NCBI GenBank assembly: GCA_014529385.2
Contig: CM043971.1
Location: 31,763,209-31,827,208 of the forward strand
Reading direction: 5' to 3'
From: Adiantum capillus-veneris
Lineage: Eukaryota > Streptophyta > Polypodiopsida > Polypodiales > Pteridaceae
DNA length: 64,000 nucleotides
The notes under the pieces are model-generated. The model made no database searches and was not told the DNA's origin. It worked only from the letters and a program-made list of their open reading frames with translations. Both the position numbers and the translations under genes were made by a program. The first letter of the stretch is position 1. Each line of letters begins with the position of its first letter. Shown here in pieces: positions 22,972-34,466 of the stretch.

Positions 22972-24562
22972 TGTCATAATAATCAATATCTAATTCTCCT
23001 AAATGATTTTCTCATATTAAACTGATCATTTAATGTGGGGAAGTGCCAAGGGAGAAAAAGCTAGAATATTGGTTAAGTTAGCAGACCGGCCACAGTAGGG
23101 ATCCAAAGGAGGGAAAATAGGGATCCAAAAGGGGGGCCATCTGCAAAAGAGCCATGTGAAACAACGGGCTAAAAAGACCCTAAGGTTCAGCCCATTAAGA
23201 CTTCCAAAATGCTAAGGTTCCAAAATTCAAAGGTTGTGTCCAAAGGTCAACCTTAGGGAAAATTGGATGCTTAGTGTGGTGCCCAAAAAGTCTTCCTGCA
23301 TCCCTACATGGGAGGGGGCGAGCCCCAAAGCTAGGGGATGAGAGAGAAAGCTACACACACACACACAGGCTCCCTTTACACAAAGGGAAAGAGGGACACA
23401 TGTCAGCTCCCTAGGCCAGATGCCCACAAGGTGTGCCCAATTCCTATTGGAAGACCCTTGAAGTGGACCAATGAGAATTAAGCTAGAGTAAATCTAGTTT
23501 AATTAATCTAAAAACATTTAATAAAAGAAACCAATAAGAATTAAGTGTCCTAGAAGACTATTGGGCAGTCTCCCAAGGGGTCCAATGAGCATTCAGGAGC
23601 CCCATGGCTTGCCTGATTCCTATTGGCCAGGAGGCAAAGGGGTCCAATGAGAGTTTAGTTTAATTATTTAATTATCTAAAGCTCTCACAAAAGGGGAAAG
23701 GGGGACACATGTCAGAAGGCTATCACTTATGCTGCTTAATCCCTATTGGTTGGATCTGGGGAGGTCCAATGAGGCAAAAGCCAGCCTAACTTAGCAGCTA
23801 GGGCTCGCCCAAGAGAGAGAGGGGGCTGATTTTTGCTTGGCATTGACACACACACTCTCACACTTGACCATGTGTGAAGGGAAAACACTCTATCTCCTCC
23901 CAAGCTTTAATGGAGAGCTCATCACCTACTCCAAGCTTGTGAGATAGAAGCCTACATCAACACTCTCTTGGCATGTGGATGCAAATCCAACCAAGAGCCA
24001 AGCTTCAATGCATGCTCATCTTCTCTACCAAGCTAATTACTAAGCTAAGCTATGCTAATATGAGTGATTATGTGAGGAGATGTACTTCTTTCTCGTAAGA
24101 TACTTCTTTTTCCTCTCAATCTACTCTCATACCCTGCTAGCTCTCACCATCTTCGAAGGTGTGTGAGGTCTTGGGTCTGAGAACGGGGATAATTCAAGTT
24201 GTGTTTGATTAAGTGTTTTGCTTGGTGTATGAAGCTTCCATCTTCATTGCACTAGCTAGTCTTGAAGGAACACAAAGAATTGTATTGTACAATGTCTCTC
24301 TTGAAGGGAGAAACCATAATACAAAGCCTTTTGGAGGGGGGACCGGCTCCATGCAAATCCGGTCCTCAACTGTTGTCAATAGTTTAATTGCTCTCTCTTT
24401 TGAAAGTATTGTCGATGCTATCTAACTAGGTGTTATGCTTTTTGTTGCTCTCTCCACCCAAGCACTCTTGTAATTATCATTAGGAATCTATTCTAATGAA
24501 ATGCCCACTATGTTCATGCTAATTTCCGCTACAAATAAGATTTTAGGCCATTAAATGTTACA
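22972..24562 (+). repeat. Element C 5' LTR
   Basis: It is 1591 bp and appears identical to 30285-31875. It contains a short CA microsatellite at about 23354-23368 and several copies of a CCAATGAG-type block preceded by CTATTGG (for example near 23440, 23620 and 23750). No strong TATA box was identified. The small frames in both LTR copies (23227-23427, 24213-24425 and their counterparts) are not considered genes. Confidence 0.97.
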
Positions 24563-24563
24563 T

Positions 24564-24579
24564 TGGTATCAGAGCCAGG
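24564..24579 (+). promoter_or_regulatory. Element C primer-binding site, tRNA-iMet type
   Basis: TGGTATCAGAGCCAGG starts one base after the LTR. It is the complement of the 3' end of plant initiator methionine tRNA, which primes minus-strand DNA synthesis in most plant chromoviruses. Confidence 0.95.
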
Positions 24580-24977
24580 TTTCTCTTTTCTTGCTCAAGA
24601 AGGGAGGTCCTCAAGCTAGCTACAAATGGTTGGTATTATTAATTGCCTGTGAGTAAGTAGAATAGGGATTTTTCAGCCTTGCAGTGCGCCTGCCTTTGTG
24701 CAGTTAACGGGGCATCACCGTCGAGAGCTATGGTCTTAATAGTGGAGTCCTACGGGGCTTGCCTACGGCTTAACCACTATTGAGCTATTAGAAGCTTGAC
24801 AGGAGCCGGTGCTGTTTTGGTGTCGAAAGACCCTCTCTTCTATTCCTTGCAATTAATGGTATTCGAGCCGCGGGTACAGTAGCTTGAGTGCTTTTTCTAA
24901 AGGGGTAAAGAGGAGTAGCAACTAGGGCTTGAAGTGCCAAAGTACACCTAAAAAGTTTACACCTAAAAATTGTTAGA
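24580..24977 (+). other. Element C leader
   Basis: This 398-bp untranslated region lies between the primer site and the gag-pol ATG. It has no long plus-strand frame. It is the expected position of dimerisation and packaging signals, but none can be pointed to by eye. Confidence 0.7.
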
Positions 24978-27900
24978 ATGGCTGACAATATTAAAGAGAG
25001 TGAAATTAATGTTGATAACTTTGATTTTGCTCATGAGCAAGCTACTAATGATGCTTCAATGCTTGTTAATTATCTTGTTTCTAGGCTTCAACAAGCCATG
25101 GGCAATCCATCTCTCCAAAGTGAAGTGCAACGGCAGCTCCGTGCTCACGGGATTCTCCAAGTTCATCACCATGACGAGAGAACACCTAGGAAGCCTCCTT
25201 GTGAGACTACCAAAAGAGGTCTCTCTCCGATTCGGGAAGAAGAAGAGAATCCATATGAAGGGCTCAAGAACTTACTTCTTGGTGATGCATCTCCTTCCCA
25301 AAGGAGAACTCAAGAGCCTCCACCGAAGGAACGAGAAAGAAGCGAGTCTCCCGCCACCTCGGCGGAGATGGCTCCACGAAGACGGCGGGCTAAACGCTCT
25401 CCATCACCACCAAAGCGGAGAAGACCATCACACTCTTCTCCACGCCATAATTCAAAGAGGGATGATAAAAAACAAGAGAAGAAAAAGGCGAGAAAGAGGA
25501 CACCCTCTTCTCCATCTTCTTTATCCTCCTCCTCTTATGAAAGCTATGCTGAAGACGACAAAGATCAAGACAAGAAAAAGGCGAGAAAGAGGTCACCCTC
25601 TTCTCCACCTTCTTCAAATTCTTCATCTTCTGAAGAAAGTGATGGTGCAACTTTTGAACCATCAAAAAGAAGAGGCCATAGGAAATCCTATGCCGCATGG
25701 AAGAGGTCATCCAAGCTGAAGAAATTCAAAGAGGGAGGGAAGAGCATCTCTTTCCTTACCTATGATGGTACCTTCGGTGCTACAGACAAAGTTTTGGCCT
25801 TTATCCAGCAATTCGATGCGGCGTTTGGAGATGAGGGCTTCACGGAGTCCTCTAAGCTACGCCATGTAGCTATGCACTTTCAAAAGTCCGCCAGACAATG
25901 GTGGTCTAGCCTACGAGCCAATGGTGAAGCTCCACGAACATGGAAGGCTTTAAGAGCTTCCATTATGAAGCAGTTTTTGGCCACCGATGCCAAAGACAAA
26001 GTACTCACCGAATGGCGAAGCTTAAAGCTCTCTCCCAATGAATCCATCCACAAATATGTAGACAAGTTTTGGGACTTACAACTCAAAGCCACTGTCTTCA
26101 AAAGGTTGGATTTTGGAGAGCAAAAGCAACAATTTTGTGCGGGCTTAACCGAAGAAATGGCGGAGTATGTCAACTCCCAAAGGCCACGTACCATATCGGC
26201 GGTAATACATCATACTATGGTGGCCTCGCGAATCAATTTCCAAACGGGGGGTAAAAGAAATAATAAGCCCCCGGAAAACAAGGGTTCCAATGAGCCTAAG
26301 GGGAAGGACAATGTCCAAAAGTCTCCTAAGGGCAATTCCAACAAAGCTAAAGAGAAGGGAGTTTACAAAGGAAAGAATAAACTCTCTCCTGAAGAACTTG
26401 AGCGTTATCGTAAAGATAACCGGTGTTTCAAGTGCGGCGAACAAGGGCATGCGTACCGCGCTTGTCCCCAAAAGAACAACCGCCAAGATCCTCCTAGAGC
26501 TTCTTTGGTTGAAATCCAAGAGGAGGAGATTCACCAAACTCACCACAAAGGATCTCCTCTATGCCATGCTTGGGGAAAGGTAAGAGAACATGATGCTTTT
26601 ATTCTCTTTGACCCTGGTTCTACTCACAATTTCATATCTATGGAGTTAGCCACCAAGCTAGGCATACAATCCTACGAGATGGGAGATATCCTACCCGCAG
26701 ACAGTGCCTTCAAGGGGCAAGAAGCTTCAGTCACTCCCTTAATCGGGAAATTGAGGCTTCATGTCCAAGGCTATGTGGACAAAGAGGATTTCTTTATCTC
26801 TCCTCTCAAGCATGAGGATGTAATCCTAGGGGCACCATGGTTTGACCGTTTGGCTGCCCATGTTAAATTTCCTGAAAGGAGAATCTCCTTTAAGTTCAGG
26901 GAAAAGGACATGTATATAGATGCTAGGGAGATGGGTAACACCATCCCCATTGTACATACACCAGCTTTCAACAAGTCAATAAAGAGCTCTATTTCCGTGT
27001 ACATGATTTTTGTTAAAGATTCTCAAAATGAACCTAATGCTTTAGCAAAAGAAAATAAAAGCAACCAAAAGGAATTAGAGTTATCCAATTTTCTCAAGGG
27101 GTTTCAAGATGTCTTTATTGACGACATCCCTTGTGAGCTACCTCCTAAACGAGGTAATGACGACCATGCAATTGAACTTCTTCCAGGAAGTTCACCGCCT
27201 AACAAACCTCCTTATAGAGTTTCTCAAGCTCAACAAGAGGAGATTATGCGGCAAGTGCATGAGTTAATTGAGAAGGGCATGGTTAGGCCTAGCTCATCTC
27301 CATTTTGCTCACCTGTGTTATTAGTGCAAAAGAAAGACGGCACATATCGTATGTGTGTCGACTATAGAGCACTAAATAGGATCACTATCAAGAATAGGTT
27401 TCCCGTTCCACGGGTAGAAGACCTATTTGATAAGCTACAAGGATCGACCTACTTCAGTAGGATTGACCTAAAAAGTGGCTATCATCAAATAAGGATAGTT
27501 GATCAAGACATTGTAAAGACCGCATTTCGTACTACATTTGGTCTTTACGAATACATTGTCATGCCTTTTGGCTTGACTAATGCACCAGCCACATTTAACC
27601 GCTTGATGGAGAAGCTGTTCAGGCCTCATCGAACCTTCACTGGAGTGTTCTTTGATGATATTATCATCTACTCTAATTCATTAGAGGAACACAAGCAACA
27701 CCTCCAGGTAATATTTCAAGTTTTAAGAGAGAATAAACTTTATGTTAATCGAAAGAAAAGTGAATTTTTCTTGCAAGAGATTCAATATTTAGGTCACATT
27801 ATCTCTCAAGATGGAATCCAAATGGATCCATCCAAGTTAGAGGTAATAAAAGGATGGCCTAAACCAAGGAATCTTCATGAACTAAGAAGCTTTATAGGTA

Positions 27901-29927
27901 TGTGTGCATACTATAGACGCTTCATAGAAAAGTTCTCACAAATTGCGGGACCATTACATGACCTAACAAAGAAAAATGTTAGGTATACGTGGTCTGCTAA
28001 GGAGAACAATGCTTTCGAAAAGCTTAAAGAAAAGCTTATCTCTCAACCTGTGCTTACACTACCGGATCTCTCAAAACCATTTGAGGTCCAATGTGATGCT
28101 TGTGGTGATTGCCTTGGGGCTGTTTTGCTCCAAGAAGGGCACGCCATAGGCTATGAGAGTCGAAGGCTCGACCCTGTTGAGCAAGCTCTAGGCATATACG
28201 AAAAAGAACTCCTTGCAGTTCTACATGCCTTAGACTCATGGAAGCACTATTTATTGGGGACTCCTTTCATTCTGCGAACGGATCACCAAAGTCTTAAGTA
28301 CTTCATGACGCAGACCAAGCTCTCCGACAAACAAATGAGGTGGGCAAATTTCCTTTCGCAATTTCATTTTCATATTGCTCACATTGCTGGCAAGCATAAT
28401 CAAGTAGCCGATGCACTCTCAAGACGACCGAGAGTGAATGCGGTTTCCATAGCAACTCACAATGACCTATCTGCAATGATAGATGAGTATGCTATTGATC
28501 CCGATTTTAGAGATGTGATTTCAGCCCTTGCATTAGGGAAGAAAGAAGAACCATTTACTTTACAAGATGGTTATCTTCTCTATGGCAATAGACTATGCGT
28601 TACTAACTCACTACGTGAGAAAGTAATGTATGAATCTCATGCTCCCCCATATGCGGGGCATAGAGGGATTCAGTCTACCCTAAAGGGAATTGAAACATAT
28701 TTCTATTGGCCTACCATGAAAGTGAACATACATGAGTATGTTTCCAAATGTGTGGTATGTCAAAAGACAAAATTTGATAGAGGGAAGCAACTTGGATTGC
28801 TTCAACCCTTGCCAATTCCTAATTCACCGTGGGAGAGCATATCCATGGATTTTATCTTTGGATTGCCTAAGTCTATCCATGGGAATACGGGAATATGGAC
28901 GATAGTAGACAGGTTCAGTAAACAAGCTCATTTTATACCTGTCAAAAAGACTATCAAAGCCCATCAAATGGCAACCCTCTTCATTTCACAAATTTTCAAG
29001 TACCATGGCTTGCCAATGTCCATAGTGTCGGATAGAGATCCTAGAATGACCAGTAATTTCTGGAAGGGTCTCTTTGAGAATTTAGGAACAAGGCTAAACT
29101 TCTCTTCGGCCTATCATCCACAAACTGATGGCCAAAGTGAAATAGCTAACCTAACTATTCTCGATCTACTAAAAGCCTATGTAACGGAAGTAGATCAAAG
29201 ATCCCAATGGGAGAAGTACTTACCCTTAGTAGAGTATGCTTACAATAACACTGTACATACTTCTACAGGAAAAGCACCTTTCGAGGTAATTGAGGGAAGA
29301 TCAAAAAGTCCCTTGCTACTTAAGGTACATGGGAAGATCTTCGCTGCAGATGAGTATAGCCGAGACCTACAAGAATCTTTCCAAAAGATTAAGGATGCTA
29401 TCTCTATCTCACAGCAAAGGCAAAAGGCTGCTGCTGACAAGCACAGAAGAGCCCAAGCCTTTAAAGAAAATGATTGGGTCTTGCTAAAGTTTCCCAAGGC
29501 TCGATTAAGGCACACGACGGGCAAGAATCCTACGGGCCACCAAAAGTACTATGCTAAACTAGCAAAAAGGTACTATGGTCCCTTCCAGATTCTTAGGCCA
29601 ATCAATGAGATGGCCTATCAACTTAAGTTGCCCAATCATTGGCTCATACACAATGCTTTTCATGTGAGCCTCTTAAAGCCTTACAAAGGAGAGCCACCTC
29701 AAGAACCAACTATTGAAGACCCACCGGAGATCGAGGACCACGAGGAGGTGCTGCAGCCCGAGTCCATTCTCCGACATGAAGACAAGGTATTAAGAGGCGG
29801 TAAGACTATCAGACGATATCTTATTAAGTTTAAGAATTATCCTTTTGAAGATGCTAGATGGATGCAAGGCATACAATTAAAGGATAACCTAAACCTTGTC
29901 AATGCTTACAATGCTTCCCAAGGGTAA
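24978..29927 (+). CDS. Element C gag-pol polyprotein (gag, PR, RT, RNase H, IN, chromodomain)
   Basis: A single 1649-codon frame. Residues 100-235 are a basic Ser/Lys/Arg-rich region with imperfect repeats of the type DKKKARKR. The gag domain is at about 255-420 (SARQWWSSLRANG) and the CCHC knuckle is C483, C486, H491, C496. The protease active site reads FDPGSTHNF with Asp545, where D-[ST]-G is usual. RT is at about 770-920 with FFDD 891-894; RNase H at about 1034-1110 with Asp1040 and RTDHQSL. The integrase finger is H1221, H1228, C1258, C1261 and its triad D1291, D1352, E1388. The chromodomain tail is at about 1604-1640 (YLIKFKNYPFEDARW). It makes all enzymes for copy-and-paste transposition from one polyprotein. 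Confidence 0.96.
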   Translation: MADNIKESEINVDNFDFAHEQATNDASMLVNYLVSRLQQAMGNPSLQSEVQRQLRAHGILQVHHHDERTPRKPPCETTKRGLSPIREEEENPYEGLKNLLLGDASPSQRRTQEPPPKERERSESPATSAEMAPRRRRAKRSPSPPKRRRPSHSSPRHNSKRDDKKQEKKKARKRTPSSPSSLSSSSYESYAEDDKDQDKKKARKRSPSSPPSSNSSSSEESDGATFEPSKRRGHRKSYAAWKRSSKLKKFKEGGKSISFLTYDGTFGATDKVLAFIQQFDAAFGDEGFTESSKLRHVAMHFQKSARQWWSSLRANGEAPRTWKALRASIMKQFLATDAKDKVLTEWRSLKLSPNESIHKYVDKFWDLQLKATVFKRLDFGEQKQQFCAGLTEEMAEYVNSQRPRTISAVIHHTMVASRINFQTGGKRNNKPPENKGSNEPKGKDNVQKSPKGNSNKAKEKGVYKGKNKLSPEELERYRKDNRCFKCGEQGHAYRACPQKNNRQDPPRASLVEIQEEEIHQTHHKGSPLCHAWGKVREHDAFILFDPGSTHNFISMELATKLGIQSYEMGDILPADSAFKGQEASVTPLIGKLRLHVQGYVDKEDFFISPLKHEDVILGAPWFDRLAAHVKFPERRISFKFREKDMYIDAREMGNTIPIVHTPAFNKSIKSSISVYMIFVKDSQNEPNALAKENKSNQKELELSNFLKGFQDVFIDDIPCELPPKRGNDDHAIELLPGSSPPNKPPYRVSQAQQEEIMRQVHELIEKGMVRPSSSPFCSPVLLVQKKDGTYRMCVDYRALNRITIKNRFPVPRVEDLFDKLQGSTYFSRIDLKSGYHQIRIVDQDIVKTAFRTTFGLYEYIVMPFGLTNAPATFNRLMEKLFRPHRTFTGVFFDDIIIYSNSLEEHKQHLQVIFQVLRENKLYVNRKKSEFFLQEIQYLGHIISQDGIQMDPSKLEVIKGWPKPRNLHELRSFIGMCAYYRRFIEKFSQIAGPLHDLTKKNVRYTWSAKENNAFEKLKEKLISQPVLTLPDLSKPFEVQCDACGDCLGAVLLQEGHAIGYESRRLDPVEQALGIYEKELLAVLHALDSWKHYLLGTPFILRTDHQSLKYFMTQTKLSDKQMRWANFLSQFHFHIAHIAGKHNQVADALSRRPRVNAVSIATHNDLSAMIDEYAIDPDFRDVISALALGKKEEPFTLQDGYLLYGNRLCVTNSLREKVMYESHAPPYAGHRGIQSTLKGIETYFYWPTMKVNIHEYVSKCVVCQKTKFDRGKQLGLLQPLPIPNSPWESISMDFIFGLPKSIHGNTGIWTIVDRFSKQAHFIPVKKTIKAHQMATLFISQIFKYHGLPMSIVSDRDPRMTSNFWKGLFENLGTRLNFSSAYHPQTDGQSEIANLTILDLLKAYVTEVDQRSQWEKYLPLVEYAYNNTVHTSTGKAPFEVIEGRSKSPLLLKVHGKIFAADEYSRDLQESFQKIKDAISISQQRQKAAADKHRRAQAFKENDWVLLKFPKARLRHTTGKNPTGHQKYYAKLAKRYYGPFQILRPINEMAYQLKLPNHWLIHNAFHVSLLKPYKGEPPQEPTIEDPPEIEDHEEVLQPESILRHEDKVLRGGKTIRRYLIKFKNYPFEDARWMQGIQLKDNLNLVNAYNASQG

Positions 29928-30284
29928 GCAAATGTACAAAATGTTAAAAATGAACAAAAATTTTTGTCTTATAAGACTTTCTTTTTCTTGATTTGTGCAC
30001 AAAAATGAAGTAGTATGCATGCTTAGATCAAGTTTGTGGGGACGACGTCTCCCAAACACCAAGTAGAGCTTGTCACTCTACTATGGAAGACTGATAGGAC
30101 TAATGTGCAGACATGCTTGCGGCAGCCTCAGGCTCTCAAGCGCCAAATGGACTAGTCATCCATTATGGAATGATGTCGTAGGGTAACATAGGGATCCTCT
30201 ACCCGCTAAGAAAAGGACTCATGCATATGCTTTATCTTCTCTACACCATAGTCGAGGACGACTATGATTTCAAGAGAGAGGTAA
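29928..30284 (+). other. Element C 3' untranslated region with polypurine tract
   Basis: No frame of note. The last bases before the 3' LTR, CAAGAGAGAGGTAA (about 30271-30284), form a purine-rich tract in the position of the plus-strand primer. Confidence 0.75.
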
Positions 30285-31875
30285 TGTCATAATAATCAAT
30301 ATCTAATTCTCCTAAATGATTTTCTCATATTAAACTGATCATTTAATGTGGGGAAGTGCCAAGGGAGAAAAAGCTAGAATATTGGTTAAGTTAGCAGACC
30401 GGCCACAGTAGGGATCCAAAGGAGGGAAAATAGGGATCCAAAAGGGGGGCCATCTGCAAAAGAGCCATGTGAAACAACGGGCTAAAAAGACCCTAAGGTT
30501 CAGCCCATTAAGACTTCCAAAATGCTAAGGTTCCAAAATTCAAAGGTTGTGTCCAAAGGTCAACCTTAGGGAAAATTGGATGCTTAGTGTGGTGCCCAAA
30601 AAGTCTTCCTGCATCCCTACATGGGAGGGGGCGAGCCCCAAAGCTAGGGGATGAGAGAGAAAGCTACACACACACACACAGGCTCCCTTTACACAAAGGG
30701 AAAGAGGGACACATGTCAGCTCCCTAGGCCAGATGCCCACAAGGTGTGCCCAATTCCTATTGGAAGACCCTTGAAGTGGACCAATGAGAATTAAGCTAGA
30801 GTAAATCTAGTTTAATTAATCTAAAAACATTTAATAAAAGAAACCAATAAGAATTAAGTGTCCTAGAAGACTATTGGGCAGTCTCCCAAGGGGTCCAATG
30901 AGCATTCAGGAGCCCCATGGCTTGCCTGATTCCTATTGGCCAGGAGGCAAAGGGGTCCAATGAGAGTTTAGTTTAATTATTTAATTATCTAAAGCTCTCA
31001 CAAAAGGGGAAAGGGGGACACATGTCAGAAGGCTATCACTTATGCTGCTTAATCCCTATTGGTTGGATCTGGGGAGGTCCAATGAGGCAAAAGCCAGCCT
31101 AACTTAGCAGCTAGGGCTCGCCCAAGAGAGAGAGGGGGCTGATTTTTGCTTGGCATTGACACACACACTCTCACACTTGACCATGTGTGAAGGGAAAACA
31201 CTCTATCTCCTCCCAAGCTTTAATGGAGAGCTCATCACCTACTCCAAGCTTGTGAGATAGAAGCCTACATCAACACTCTCTTGGCATGTGGATGCAAATC
31301 CAACCAAGAGCCAAGCTTCAATGCATGCTCATCTTCTCTACCAAGCTAATTACTAAGCTAAGCTATGCTAATATGAGTGATTATGTGAGGAGATGTACTT
31401 CTTTCTCGTAAGATACTTCTTTTTCCTCTCAATCTACTCTCATACCCTGCTAGCTCTCACCATCTTCGAAGGTGTGTGAGGTCTTGGGTCTGAGAACGGG
31501 GATAATTCAAGTTGTGTTTGATTAAGTGTTTTGCTTGGTGTATGAAGCTTCCATCTTCATTGCACTAGCTAGTCTTGAAGGAACACAAAGAATTGTATTG
31601 TACAATGTCTCTCTTGAAGGGAGAAACCATAATACAAAGCCTTTTGGAGGGGGGACCGGCTCCATGCAAATCCGGTCCTCAACTGTTGTCAATAGTTTAA
31701 TTGCTCTCTCTTTTGAAAGTATTGTCGATGCTATCTAACTAGGTGTTATGCTTTTTGTTGCTCTCTCCACCCAAGCACTCTTGTAATTATCATTAGGAAT
31801 CTATTCTAATGAAATGCCCACTATGTTCATGCTAATTTCCGCTACAAATAAGATTTTAGGCCATTAAATGTTACA
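30285..31875 (+). repeat. Element C 3' LTR
   Basis: It is 1591 bp and apparently identical to 22972-24562. It is followed by the target duplication TCCTT at 31876-31880. Confidence 0.97.
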
Positions 31876-33665
31876 TCCTTTATCTCTTGGGATGCAAGAA
31901 CTCTCCTTAAGACAGCATCTTTCCCTCTACAATACAAGTCCTCATTCACTAAGCTATAGCTGGTAGCCTTTTTTGCCAACCACCTACGTTCACTTTTACT
32001 CATACCAGAGGATGCTTCACAATGCTCAAGAAAGTAAAGTAAATCATGCAGCTCCTCCTTTCCCTGGTATGAAGGACTTTTCACAAGGATAGCACCTACT
32101 ATGAGAGTTTGTAGTTCTTCACCTGCTAAGGCATCTGCTTCTCGATTTTGATCTCTAGGTACAAAGTGCACTCGAACTTCTTTAAAACCCTTCAACAAGG
32201 CCTTTGCTTCCCTCATCTTAACAGACAATTTGTCATTTTTACAGGCCCATACACCAACCATTTGCTTAACAATCAACATGGAGTCACCAAAAACATTGAG
32301 CTTTGTGATGCCCTGAGAAAGACAACATTGCAACCCTAAAACAAGGGCATGGTACTCAGCCTCATTGTTAGAATGAACCTCTTTTAGATGAAACCCTTTT
32401 GCAAAGATCTTCTCCTTCTCTGGACCTAATATTACTATGCCTGCTGATGCCTTGTCTTTGGTCCTCTTGTAAGCCCCATCAAAATACAGACTGTGTGCTC
32501 CCAGTAGAACTTCAGGCTCCGGGATAGGCGGTACCTTACTAGGTGCCTCTTTCTTGGCCTTCTCATAACACCTTTGTGTGAGGACATCTGCCAAACAAGC
32601 ACGGGTGGAATCCTCTACTTGTAGTGTGTAGTCAAACTCTTGAAGCTGCACCACCCACTTTACTATTCTTTGAGACAATTCCATGTGTTGTAGGGCATAT
32701 GGAAAAACCTCCTCAGTTGTGATCACCACAAATTGTCTCGGAAGTAAGTAAGCCCGAAACTTCTCCACTGCAAACTTAAGAGCTAGCACCAATTGCTCAG
32801 TTGCGCTGAAACCCTTTTCAGCAGCTGTCATCACTCTACTAGAGAAGTAGAATGGTCTCATGAGAGATGTATTTGGGTCTTTTTGCATCAAGACAGCTCC
32901 TAGAGCTTCTGGACCTACACTAGGATTTACATAGAATAATTCACCCCATGTGGGTTGTAGGACGACAGACAATGAGCTCAAAATGGTTTTAACTTCTTGA
33001 AAGCACCTTTCACCCTCCTCACTCCATGTCAATGTAGTGTGTTTAGTGAGCTGCTGCAAAGGATAGATTGCCTGAGAAAGGAGATGTATGAATCGTCCCA
33101 TGTAGCGAACCTTTTGAATGAAGGAGACTAGTTGCTTCACGTTTGAAGGAGTAGGTAAAGCTAACAATGTCTTTACCTTTTCAGGGTCAGCCTCAATACC
33201 ATCTTGAGACACAACATGGCCTAGTAGAGTGACCTTGCTCTCACCTATGTGGCACTTGTCTTTATTCAATTGCCCACCCAATTGGGCCAGACGGGTGAAA
33301 CCTTCATCAACCTTGGACAGGTGTACTTCCCTAGAGCTGTAAATTCAAAAATCATCAATGAAGACTCGTATGGACTTACCAAAGTAAGGTTGAAACACCA
33401 AGTTCATAAACCTCTGGAAAGTAGCTAGGGCATTAGTTAAACCAAAAGGCATAACTCTATAAGCAAAACACCCCCAAGGTGTTATGAAGGTAGTCTTTCT
33501 TTGGTCTTCATCTGCAATTCTAATTTGGAAGTAGCCTGACTACCCATCACACACTGTGTACCTTTCATGACCAGCCACTTCATTTAGTATTTCATCTTGA
33601 AAAGGCAAAGGAAAATGGTCCCTTTTTGTGGCTGCGTTTAGAGGCTTGTAATCCACACATACCCT
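31876..33665 (-). pseudogene. Element B RT C-terminal half, degenerate RNase H and archaeal-type RNase H
   Basis: From 33665 downward, RT motifs continue in one register but with stops: one at about 33664 before RVCVDYK, one near 33541 in the SGYFQI region, and one near 33344 just after FIDD. The open frame 31881-33281 has LLGHVVSQDGIEADP, then a gypsy RNase H whose key Asp/Glu blocks are degenerate (FYVNPSVGPEALGAVL). An archaeal-type RNase H follows at about 32120-32500, with all four acidic blocks present: LYFDGAY, NNEAEYHAL, VFGDSMLIV and NREADALA. The second RNase H probably supplies the activity. The frame stops at 31880, where element C interrupts it. Confidence 0.88.
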
Positions 33666-34460
33666 TCACTTCCCATTTTTCTTTGGTGCTACCACAACTG
33701 GAGACACCCACTCAGAATCTTCCACTGGGTAGATAAATCCTGCCTTGAGTAATCTTTTTACTTCTTTTAAGAGTGCATCTTGTTGCACTAGCCCTAATCT
33801 CCTTAGCCTTTGCACCACTGGTTTGGAACCTTCCTTTAATTGGATATGGTGTTGGGTTACCGTCACTCCTTTAATGTGCTCGTAATCAGTTATAAAGAGG
33901 CCAGCATGCTTCTTTAGTACCTGCAAATAGGGTTCTCTCTCTTCTTCTAGTAGGTCCTTAGCTAGCATCTTCTCTAAGCCTGTGGCTTCTTCCTTGTTTA
34001 GAGAGTCTTGACCACCTTCTCCTTCTGGGTTTCGCAGTATTATACCCATGACTTCCAAAGAGCTAGCATCCTCCTCAGATGACTCATCCTCAGATGAAGA
34101 GAAGCTGCTTGTGCTCCATTCATCCATAGAAGTCTCCATCTCTAGGTCTTGTTGTCTACCCTGCTTCATGTCATACACAATTTTTTGTTGCTTGCCACCT
34201 ACCTTCTGATTTGGTCGCAACTCAAGGGAACCTGTCTCCCAATCTTGCCTAGCTTTCATAGCCATAAGCCAAGGTCTTCCAAGGATTAGCGGATAGCCCT
34301 CCCCCTTAGTTGGGATCACATAAGCATCAATTGAGATTGCCACACCAAAAGCTGAAACCTTCACTCCATTAACCTTTCCCACACAAGCCACCCTTACATT
34401 ATTTGCCATCTTAGCTTGTAAGGAAGTTTGCTCGTTTACTTCCAAACCCAACCTGTGCAT
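33666..34460 (-). pseudogene. Element B protease C-terminal half, linker and RT N-terminus
   Basis: The frame includes PLILGRPWLMAMKA (the second conserved protease block), an acidic Ser/Glu linker, then AGFIYPVEDSEWVSPVVV and APKKNGK at the start of the RT. It is in register with the upstream frame 34467-35162, from which a TAG at 34467-34469 separates it just after the active-site motif. The start at 34460 is therefore artificial; the polyprotein was originally continuous. Confidence 0.85.
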
Positions 34461-34466
34461 TAATTT

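Larger units (their letters stand above)
22972..31875 (+). mobile_element. Element C: young, structurally complete Ty3/gypsy chromovirus
   Basis: Both LTRs are exactly 1591 bp and I noticed no difference between them. They start TGTCATAAT and end GTTACA. The target duplication TCCTT is perfect (22967-22971 and 31876-31880). A tRNA-iMet primer site follows the 5' LTR, a purine tract precedes the 3' LTR, and one uninterrupted frame (24978-29927) encodes the whole gag-pol. The insertion lies in B's integrase frame. These features indicate a recent transposition and possible autonomy. Confidence 0.97.

Noticed and set aside
23227-23427. Small frames repeated identically at 23227-23427 and 30540-30740, and at 24213-24425 and 31526-31738
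   Set aside because: They are identical because they lie in the two LTRs of element C, not because they are a conserved gene family.
24970-25719. A 249-codon basic frame overlapping the start of the element C polyprotein
   Set aside because: It is a shadow of the repetitive, purine-rich gag N-terminus in another frame and has no conserved motif.
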